Source of the DNA: Actinomycetes bacterium
GTDB lineage: Bacteria; Actinomycetota; Actinomycetes; S36-B12; UBA5976
Assembly (NCBI GenBank): GCA_021784375.1
Contig: JAJXSV010000173.1
Coordinates: 1-5,457 of the forward strand
Direction: 5' to 3'
Length of the DNA stretch: 5,457 nucleotides
Of the stretch, positions 1 to 5,457 are shown in pieces (position 1 is the stretch's first letter; every line of letters starts with the position of its first letter). The notes beneath the pieces are model-generated. The model was not told where the DNA came from and did no database searches. It worked only from the letters and a program-made list of their open reading frames with translations. A program made the position numbers and the translations under genes.

Positions 1-525
1 GGCTGGCCAACCGTGCTGCATCACGTCGGCGCGTTCCTGCACACCGACTACTACCCGGTGGTCTTCTCATTCACCTTCGCGCTCGCTATCGCCCTGCAGG
101 TGGGGCTGCTGGCTATGGCGGCCGGCATCGCTTCCAGATTCACCGCAGAGACCCTGTGGCAGAACTTCGCGCGTTTCGGCTACGCCTTGATCCCGCTCGA
201 CATCGCAGCGCATATGGCGCACAACCTGTTCCACCTGCTCTCCGAGGGCCGGGCGGTGGTGTACACGGCATTGCCGATTGTCGGGCAGCCGATGCCGACG
301 CAGTCGCCGGCCATCGTGGGCTCAGACATGATCCACATCCTGCAGTACGCGATGCTGGCACTGGGCGTGCTTGCTTCCCTGTACGCGGTGTACCGCACAG
401 CACTGCGCCAGTACCCGGTGGCCACCATGCATCGCAAGGTGATAGTTCCGTTCTCGGTGCTCGTCATCGGCTTGGCGCTCCTCAACACCTGGATGTTCGC
501 GCTGCCGATGATGCATCGCGTGTAG
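1..525 (+). CDS. C-terminal part of a polytopic membrane protein (5' truncated by window edge)
   Basis: The frame is open from base 1 and stops at TAG 523-525, so about 174 C-terminal residues are visible. The GTG at 13 is in frame but has no convincing ribosome binding site, so I read the gene as entering from the left. Numbering from base 1, hydrophobic segments lie near residues 19-44, 110-131 and 148-168. A further amphipathic helix (about 58-80) carries three histidines spaced as HMAHNLFH (bases 211-234), preceded by ALIPLD and followed by an acidic SEG. A further His lies in DMIHIL. This helix resembles, from memory, the C-terminal membrane part of some membrane proteins annotated as 4Fe-4S ferredoxin (NapH/NosR-like). 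No cysteine cluster is visible in this part, so the assignment is tentative. The histidines could bind heme or metal. The true start and N-terminal domains lie outside the window. Coding is secure; function is not. Confidence 0.8.
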   Translation, partial: GWPTVLHHVGAFLHTDYYPVVFSFTFALAIALQVGLLAMAAGIASRFTAETLWQNFARFGYALIPLDIAAHMAHNLFHLLSEGRAVVYTALPIVGQPMPTQSPAIVGSDMIHILQYAMLALGVLASLYAVYRTALRQYPVATMHRKVIVPFSVLVIGLALLNTWMFALPMMHRV

Positions 526-537
526 CCCGGCACCGGA

Positions 538-808
538 AACAACAGGGTGGTCCCGGTTCGACAGTTCCCGGACGCGTACATGCTCATCTCCTTGCCTGGG
601 ATGAAGGGGTTGAGGGGAGATTGGGCCCTCTCTGCGGCCCATGGGGGAGTTGGCGATCACGGTGCCTCCATCAAAGCAGGTGAGGCTTACTGCACCTGGC
701 CTGACGGAGCCGTTCTGACAGACGGGCCCGCAGGGCCGGCGCGCCGGTCTCGTTCAAGTCGAAGATCGCCTTGAGGAATATCTCTCGCGTGTCGATCAGA
801 TCGTTCAT
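538..808 (-). pseudogene. Decayed DtxR/IdeR-family metal-dependent regulator
   Basis: On the minus strand an ATG at 808 opens a 45-codon frame ending at TGA 671-673. Its first 33 residues (MNDLIDTREIFLKAIFDLNE, then TGAPALRARLSER) closely follow the N-terminus of IdeR/DtxR iron repressors (MN-L-DT-E-YL-IF-LEE-G--PLRARIAERL). Right after ERL, near 705-709, the family pattern continues in another frame as SVRPGAVS, matching the 'ERLGVSPPAVS' start of the DNA-recognition helix. This implies a small indel. Most of the metal-binding and dimerisation region is then missing. Further down the shifted frame, NSPMGR (about 651-634) and GDEHVRVRELSNRD (591-550) weakly resemble the 'SPFGNPI' stretch and the C-terminal SH3-like domain, so an internal deletion is likely. 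No strong Shine-Dalgarno precedes the ATG. The remnant lies 72 bp downstream of the cyclase gene on the same strand. The N-terminal match is convincing; the C-terminal part is tentative. A short functional 45-residue product is possible but unlikely, because it lacks a complete helix-turn-helix. Confidence 0.7.
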
Positions 809-880
809 GCGCCCAGACGGCCAAGTGTCCACTCCTATTCACGCGGCCCCACCCGTTGGTCGCCGGTGTGAGCACAGTGC

Positions 881-2512
881 CTACACGTGTTGGTGGCTGG
901 CGGAGTAGGCGGTCTGGTTCCGGCCGGCACGTTTGGCCTGGTAGAGCGCGGAGTCGGCGGCCTCGATGGCATCGTGGATGCCCAGGGGCCGACTGCGGTC
1001 GCTGGCGGTGACGCCGATGCTGACGGTTACCGGCACCACAAAATCCGTCGCGTAGCGGGAGGCGACGGATTCGCGGCAGCGCTCGGCAATCTCGAGCGCG
1101 CGGTCCGTCTCTGCTTGAGGCAGGACGATGACGAACTCGTCGCCGCCGATCCGGTAGACCGTGTCGCTGGTACGCACGCTGTCGCGCAATGCCTGCGCGA
1201 TGCCGACCAGCAGTTCGTCACCTGCCGGATGCCCGTGGGTGTCGTTGACGGTCTTGAACTGATCAACGTCAATGACGAGCAATCCGTAGGCGCCCACGGG
1301 TGGATCGTCCAGGAGGGCGCGACGATTGAGGCAGTTGGTGAGCGCGTCGGTGTTGCTGGCGGTACGTAGCGTCTTGACGGTCTGCTGGTATTCCTGCCGA
1401 AGCGCGAGGCGTTCGATGAGGGGCCGCAGGATGTCATTCAGCTGCAGAATCAGGACGCGGATCTGTGTCAGGTTGCCGTGGTCCGCATCTATGCCGTACA
1501 GGTGAATCGCGGCCGGCGGTTGGCCCGGCAACATGATGGTGTCGGCGCCCGTGGGTGCGTCGGTGGGGACGCCATCAAGATTCCAGCCCCAGCGTTTCCA
1601 ACCGATATTGGGGGTGAACACATCCACCTCGCAGCCATCGGCCAGACCGGTGCGGGCGATGATGCTGTTCAACGCTCCCATCCAGACTGAACTGGCCGCG
1701 GTATGCATGACACTTCGTTGCAGCTCGTTCCGAGCCTCCGCTACCTGTAGGAACTCCTGCAGGTCGTGGTCGGCGGACTCCTGCACGAAGAGGCCGCACT
1801 CCAGTTGTTCGAGTGCGCTGAAGGCCGGGACCACCGCATCACCCTCGATGACGTAGCCATGCTGTGGTGCCACGCGCTCGATCACGGGCCAGCGTTGCTG
1901 TATGCGTTGCAGGCTGGCTCGCAGCAGCGCGCCTGACGGCATGTAGTGCTGATGGAAGGGCCGTATGGCATCGACGATCTGGCGGGGATCGCTGCACGCC
2001 AGGAGTTCCGGATCCGTCACAAAGCCGCCGAAGATATCCGACGAGAACAGCGTGCTGGTCACCGGGTCGTAGGAGACGAAGGCGCCGGGGAAATGCAGGT
2101 AGGGCGTCAATTGGAATTGAAGTGCGTGTGGCGAAGCCGCGGGCAGGGTCCAGGCGTGCTCTTCAACCCTGAAATACTCGAAGCGGTGTCCGTAGTGGTC
2201 CAGCAGCGCCTGGCCACGCCATTCCGTCACCACCTGCACGTCGGGGCGGGTCAGGATGGTGGAGAGTGGCGTCAATGCGCTGGCGACGTCCGGATCCGGG
2301 TGGTGGACCACCAGCCAGGCGAGGTCGTTCGGATCAAGCACCTGTGCCACGGAGGCCATGGTGTTCTCGATGGTGGCGACCGATCCGGGGTCCACGAGGA
2401 TCGATTGCCGACCATTGCGTATCAGATAGGCGTGCCCCTGGAACACATCGCCTGGGAGGGTGAAACCGACCCAGAAGATATTCGGGGCGATCTCCACCGG
2501 GCCTTGCGGCAT
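881..2512 (-). CDS. Diguanylate cyclase with N-terminal flavodiiron/ODP-type metallo-beta-lactamase sensor domain
   Basis: This 543-residue protein has no TM segment or signal peptide and should be a cytosolic enzyme making c-di-GMP from two GTP. Residues 1 to about 235 form a metallo-beta-lactamase fold of the flavodiiron/ODP kind: H71-x-D73-x-D75, H140 in YLHFPGAF, D159 in FSSDIFG and H218 in PQHG. The spacing matches the di-iron ligands of flavodiiron proteins, with Asp for the usual Glu at 73. Residues about 236-350 form an unassigned alpha/beta region, perhaps GAF-like, leading into a signalling helix (about 350-386). The GGDEF domain (about 387-540) is complete: TDALTNCLNRR, IDVDQFK with D415, ND-HGH-AGD, GGDEF at 456-460 and an RxxD inhibitory site (447-450) five residues before it. 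It should therefore be active and product-inhibited. The ATG at 2512 is chosen because GAGGGGA (2524-2530) lies 11 bp upstream and an in-frame stop occurs at 2552-2554. The gene is divergent from the EAL gene. The natural ligand (O2, NO, Fe or redox state) is inference. Confidence 0.93.
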   Translation of the reverse strand: MPQGPVEIAPNIFWVGFTLPGDVFQGHAYLIRNGRQSILVDPGSVATIENTMASVAQVLDPNDLAWLVVHHPDPDVASALTPLSTILTRPDVQVVTEWRGQALLDHYGHRFEYFRVEEHAWTLPAASPHALQFQLTPYLHFPGAFVSYDPVTSTLFSSDIFGGFVTDPELLACSDPRQIVDAIRPFHQHYMPSGALLRASLQRIQQRWPVIERVAPQHGYVIEGDAVVPAFSALEQLECGLFVQESADHDLQEFLQVAEARNELQRSVMHTAASSVWMGALNSIIARTGLADGCEVDVFTPNIGWKRWGWNLDGVPTDAPTGADTIMLPGQPPAAIHLYGIDADHGNLTQIRVLILQLNDILRPLIERLALRQEYQQTVKTLRTASNTDALTNCLNRRALLDDPPVGAYGLLVIDVDQFKTVNDTHGHPAGDELLVGIAQALRDSVRTSDTVYRIGGDEFVIVLPQAETDRALEIAERCRESVASRYATDFVVPVTVSIGVTASDRSRPLGIHDAIEAADSALYQAKRAGRNQTAYSASHQHV

Positions 2513-2523
2513 TACGGGTTCCG

Positions 2524-2530
2524 TCCCCTC
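2524..2530 (-). promoter_or_regulatory. Ribosome binding site of the cyclase gene
   Basis: On the minus strand GAGGGGA sits 11 bp upstream of the ATG at 2512. The spacing is slightly long, but this is the best purine-rich match upstream. The upstream in-frame stop at 2552-2554 leaves only about 40 bp for any alternative start, and I see no ATG, GTG or TTG in frame there. Confidence 0.5.
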
Positions 2531-2795
2531 GAAGCACCCCGTGCGCCAATGCTAGGTGGCGAGATCCTTGCGCGGTAGGAACGTGACCATCTCGAGACCT
2601 GCGTGCCTATCAGGTGTCCACGGTGGCAAGGCCAGTGCGGGCCCGGCACCTCCTACCGTAAGTTACAGCGTCGGGTTACGCGATTCGGGTGGGGTTCAGC
2701 GGACTCTATGCAGATGACGAGGTGGGACCTAGCGTGAGCGCTCATCTGAAACCACAGCGGGGGCCGGGGCAAACAGCAGCTATCAAGCGTGCAGC

Positions 2796-2803
2796 GAGGA
2801 GGA
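2796..2803 (+). promoter_or_regulatory. Strong ribosome binding site of the phosphodiesterase gene
   Basis: GAGGAGGA is a near-perfect Shine-Dalgarno, with AGGAGG at 2797-2802 five bases before the GTG at 2808. It decides the start: GTG 2808 is preferred over the in-frame ATG at 2838 (residue 11), which has no comparable site. Confidence 0.8.
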
Positions 2804-2807
2804 CGGC

Positions 2808-5396
2808 GTGCCCGCATCTGGCCGACTTGTCAGCCTGATGCGAAGGTCTGCACGGGTGCTTCCGGTGGGGCTGGCGATGTTGCTCCTCGTGGTGGTGCCG
2901 CCCTCCCTGCCCAGTTCCTCCCTGCGCCATCTCGCCTATCTGGTCGCTTGTGCGGTCTTCGCATCCATCGTCATCGCCACCGCCTGGCGGGCATGGCAGC
3001 AAGGTCGATCAACGCGTCTGGGCTGGCTGTTCATGGTCGCGGGCATGGCGCTTCTGTTTGCGCATGACTTCACCGAAGTGGGCTCACCAGCGCTCCACGC
3101 TCCCGTCGCCGGCCCGTTGGTGCTGCAGATGCTGGGCTACGTGGCCTTCGCCATATCCGGTTTGGTGTGGAGCCATGTGCGTACCTGGCGCACCTTCCTG
3201 CAGGGCGTGGATGCCGGGATCATCTCCGTGGCCGTGGGGCTCACCTTGTGGGTAGTGGCCTTGTTCCATTCACGCCGGGATCTGGCCGGTGAAGTGATCT
3301 GGTTGAGCGCGCTGCTCGCCACCTTTGCCGGCTTCGCGGTTGCATCGCTGGGGACCCTGGTGCTGTCGGATGTGCAGCGCAGAGGTAAGGCGGCCTTGAT
3401 CCTGATCGGGGTCATCGCTCTCGCGGCATCCGACGTTCAGGCGCTGGCCCTGTCGCTTGGTGGCTCGCATTGGCTCAGTCGCTCCTACGAATTCGGCACC
3501 CTGCTGGGTTACGCCATGATGGCCTTCGCTGCGGCAACCGTCTTCGCGGACATGGAGGCGCGTCGGGATCCCGTCTCGCTGCGCCGGCCGGGCCGTTTTG
3601 AATCCTGGACCGAGTTCCTGCTCGTCGTCTTGGCGATGGCCACGCCGCCATTCACGGGATTCGCTCTGGAATTGATCACGGACAGTGGGGTCAGCGAAGC
3701 CGTGCACTCGGCCGCCCACCTGGCTGATGAGACGGGGAGCGCGGTTCTGCTGGCTCTGGTCGCGACCAGAATGATGATCGTGCGCCGCACCGGCATCTCC
3801 ACCCTGGACCGCCTGATTCACATGTCACGCGCCACCGAGAGTGCGCAGGACGCCATCGTCATACTCGACATGAATAACTCGGTCTTGGAAGTGCACGCGG
3901 GCTTCACTGCGCTTTACGGATGGAGCGCAGAGGAAATCGTGGGTCGTGATCTCCGGATTCTCGATCGTGGCGACCAGCCTGACGTGTTCTGGGAGACCGT
4001 GCATGCTGCGGTGGACAAGTACGGCAAGTGGAGCGGACAGGTGCAGAACCGCGACAAGTTCGGCCGCATCATTCCCGTCCGTCTCACCTTCTCCGCGGTC
4101 CACGACGATCTCGGGCGCCTGGTCGGATATACCCAGGTCCACCACGACCTACGTTCCGAAATGGACCTGGCCAGTGTTGAGGCCAGGTTGTACCAGGAGC
4201 ATGAAGCCCATGCGGCGGCGCAGAGCATCGCCACCTCGGGGCTCCCACTGCAGGACGCCCTGGACACGGCCTGCCGAGCACTGGTGTCGCAAGCGGGTAT
4301 CGCCTCCGCTTTTGTCTGTACGTTGGATGATCGGGACTATGAAATCCTCGCAGTCGCCGGTTCGCTGGCCGGCTTCATCCAGCCCGGTCACGCCCTGCCG
4401 GCCCGTGTAGGAGAAGCCATTGCCGCGAGCGTGCAGGCACAGGCAGCGGTGGTTCCATGGCCGGTCAACGCGCGAGGGGCGGATGCGGCGCCGTGGGATC
4501 GCTTTGCGATGGGCAACCGCAATGCCGAGCCTCCCCGGATTGCCTACGCGCCGGTGCATGTCGGCAATGTGGTGGTCGCGGTCATCGGCGTTTGCAACCG
4601 CGACGCGGATCCAGTGGCCGATCTGGAGAGTGTGCTCCCGGCCCTGGGCGCCTTTTCCAGCACCTTGGCGGTGCAAGTAGGACCGGCCATTGAGCGACGA
4701 GTGACGCAGAAGCAGCAAGTGCAAGCGCTGATGTCATTGATCAACAGGCACGATTTCGAGACCGTGTTCCAGCCCATCTGTGACCTCAGCACGCGCAGGG
4801 CCGTGGGCTACGAGGCGCTCACCCGTTTTCCCGCAACGGCGCCCGATGTCATGTTCGCCGAGGCCACGGCGCTGGGGGTCGGGCTCGATCTGGAAATGGC
4901 GACCATCAACGCCGCGCTTGCCTTGTCCGCGTCGCTGCCGGCGGGCTGCTACATCAGCCTCAATGCCTCGCCTGATCTCATTGCTTCACGCTTCCTGCAC
5001 TCGCGACTGGTCGGTGTGGAGCGCGACGTGGTCGTGGAACTGACGGAACACGACGCCGTCAAGCACTACGGCGATCTCCGGACTGCACTCGATGCGTTGC
5101 GTCCGCTCGCGAGAATTGCCGTCGATGACACCGGGTCCGGCTATTCCAGCCTCCAGCATCTGGTGGAACTGGCACCCGACGTGATCAAGGTTGATATCGC
5201 GCTGGTGCGCGACATCAACACCGACCCAGCCCGCCAAGCCATGGTGAACGCCGTGACGGCATTTGCGCAACGGATCGGCGCCACCGTGGTGGCCGAGGGC
5301 ATCGAGCTCGAAGAGCAGCGTGACGCCCTGCTCGCACTGGGCCTGCAGTTCGGGCAGGGATTCCTGCTGGGTCGGCCGGACCCCGTACACGCTTAG
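2808..5396 (+). CDS. Membrane-anchored PAS-GAF-EAL cyclic-di-GMP phosphodiesterase
   Basis: This 862-residue protein should hydrolyse c-di-GMP to pGpG at the inner face of the membrane. Residues 17-325 contain about ten hydrophobic segments (near 17-34, 41-60, 70-86, 103-122, 133-153, 162-186, 194-217, 229-247, 266-290 and 309-325), a membrane input module I cannot name. A PAS domain with C-terminal PAC-like part follows (about 335-447; AIVILDMNNSVLEV, GWSAEEIVGRD, YTQVHHDL), then a short linker and a GAF domain (about 475-628). The C-terminal EAL domain (about 641-860) has its catalytic set: E669 in EALTR, N719 in SLNAS, E744 in ELTEH, D773-D774 in DDTGSGYSS, K794 in IKVD, E830 and E833 in AEGIE, and Q850 in QGFLLGRP. 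No GGDEF domain is present, so the protein should only degrade c-di-GMP. The start is set by the AGGAGG site. It reads away from the cyclase gene, with the opposite activity. Signals for the PAS and GAF domains cannot be told from sequence. Confidence 0.95.
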   Translation: MPASGRLVSLMRRSARVLPVGLAMLLLVVVPPSLPSSSLRHLAYLVACAVFASIVIATAWRAWQQGRSTRLGWLFMVAGMALLFAHDFTEVGSPALHAPVAGPLVLQMLGYVAFAISGLVWSHVRTWRTFLQGVDAGIISVAVGLTLWVVALFHSRRDLAGEVIWLSALLATFAGFAVASLGTLVLSDVQRRGKAALILIGVIALAASDVQALALSLGGSHWLSRSYEFGTLLGYAMMAFAAATVFADMEARRDPVSLRRPGRFESWTEFLLVVLAMATPPFTGFALELITDSGVSEAVHSAAHLADETGSAVLLALVATRMMIVRRTGISTLDRLIHMSRATESAQDAIVILDMNNSVLEVHAGFTALYGWSAEEIVGRDLRILDRGDQPDVFWETVHAAVDKYGKWSGQVQNRDKFGRIIPVRLTFSAVHDDLGRLVGYTQVHHDLRSEMDLASVEARLYQEHEAHAAAQSIATSGLPLQDALDTACRALVSQAGIASAFVCTLDDRDYEILAVAGSLAGFIQPGHALPARVGEAIAASVQAQAAVVPWPVNARGADAAPWDRFAMGNRNAEPPRIAYAPVHVGNVVVAVIGVCNRDADPVADLESVLPALGAFSSTLAVQVGPAIERRVTQKQQVQALMSLINRHDFETVFQPICDLSTRRAVGYEALTRFPATAPDVMFAEATALGVGLDLEMATINAALALSASLPAGCYISLNASPDLIASRFLHSRLVGVERDVVVELTEHDAVKHYGDLRTALDALRPLARIAVDDTGSGYSSLQHLVELAPDVIKVDIALVRDINTDPARQAMVNAVTAFAQRIGATVVAEGIELEEQRDALLALGLQFGQGFLLGRPDPVHA

Positions 5397-5411
5397 TCCG
5401 GGACGAGGACT
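5395..5411 (+). terminator. Small inverted repeat at the end of the phosphodiesterase gene (weak terminator candidate)
   Basis: AGTCC (5395-5399, overlapping the TAG stop) pairs with GGACT (5407-5411) across a 7-base loop. The stem is only 5 bp and has no T-tract, so termination here is doubtful. A second repeat, GGCCC (5444-5448) with GGGCC (5451-5455), lies at the window edge with only a 2-base loop; what follows it is not visible. Confidence 0.2.
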
Positions 5412-5457
5412 GGTTCACGATTGGACCGCTTCATGCAGAATCAGGCCCCAGGGCCGT

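Larger units (their letters stand above)
2513..2807. promoter_or_regulatory. Divergent intergenic control region between the cyclase and the phosphodiesterase
   Basis: These 295 bp separate two outward-reading c-di-GMP genes and must hold at least the promoter of each unless transcripts start farther away. I could not place a convincing -35/-10 pair on either strand. Visible structure is as follows: a perfect 10-bp palindrome TGAGCGCTCA at 2735-2744, 63 bp before the GTG start; AGGTGGGACCT (arms AGGT/ACCT) at 2720-2730; an 8-bp inverted pair CGGTAGGA (2573-2580) and TCCTACCG (2651-2658); and, nested outside it, GCTAGGT (2551-2557) with ACCTAGC (2727-2733). Repeats this short are expected by chance at moderate frequency, so they are only candidate operators. 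I see no convincing small gene here and no c-di-GMP riboswitch. Confidence 0.5.

Noticed and set aside
532..557. ACCGG/CCGGT inverted repeat as terminator of the first gene
   Set aside because: It has a 5-bp stem with a 16-base loop and no T-tract, so it is too weak to call.
736..747. Perfect 12-bp GC palindrome CCGGCGCGCCGG
   Set aside because: It falls inside codons of the DtxR remnant (ETGAPA), so it is most simply explained by GC-rich coding sequence.
547..774. Plus-strand 75-codon open frame with GTG start in the gap after the first gene
   Set aside because: It has no ribosome binding site and low-complexity Arg/Pro/Gly-rich content, and it runs antisense to the recognisable DtxR remnant.
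887..1369. Long plus-strand frame antisense to the cyclase gene, and other long antisense frames under the two large genes
   Set aside because: They mirror high-GC codon structure of the real genes, lack recognisable motifs and have no ribosome binding sites.
2600..2657. Minus-strand TAGGAGG followed by a GTG, suggesting a small leader gene ahead of the cyclase
   Set aside because: The GTG directly abuts or overlaps the AGGAGG, leaving no normal spacing, and the encoded residues look random.
2752..2790. Possible c-di-GMP (GEMM) riboswitch, prompted by GGGGCAAAC before the phosphodiesterase gene
   Set aside because: Only this short stretch resembles the motif; the second conserved stem and its GCAAAGC-like element are absent.
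5433..5457. ATG at 5433 as the start of a following plus-strand gene
   Set aside because: Only eight codons are visible and no ribosome binding site precedes it, so it cannot be judged.

Overview
The window is high-GC bacterial DNA (about 60-65% GC by eye) with GTG starts and Shine-Dalgarno sites. The style of the EAL protein and an IdeR/DtxR-like gene remnant point to an actinobacterium. This is an inference from protein style; no rRNA or tRNA is present to fix the taxon.

Layout: (1) 1-525, plus strand, the C-terminal end of a His-containing polytopic membrane protein cut by the left edge. (2) 526-880, no intact gene; it holds a decayed minus-strand gene for a DtxR/IdeR-family metalloregulator, recognisable from its N-terminal helices and recognition-helix region, with a frameshift and probable internal loss. 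(3) 881-2512, minus strand, a 543-residue diguanylate cyclase whose N-terminus is a metallo-beta-lactamase fold of the flavodiiron/ODP type. (4) 2513-2807, a 295-bp divergent intergenic region with short palindromes and one excellent ribosome binding site. (5) 2808-5396, plus strand, an 862-residue membrane-anchored (about 10 TM) PAS-GAF-EAL cyclic-di-GMP phosphodiesterase. (6) 5397-5457, a short tail with two small inverted repeats.

The core is a divergently transcribed pair with opposite predicted activities. One enzyme makes c-di-GMP under a soluble, probably di-metal (O2, NO or redox) sensor. The other degrades c-di-GMP and carries membrane, PAS and GAF input modules. All key catalytic residues appear intact in both, so the locus looks like a self-contained c-di-GMP set-point module. 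The iron-regulator remnant next to a putative di-iron sensor is suggestive, but no functional link is shown.
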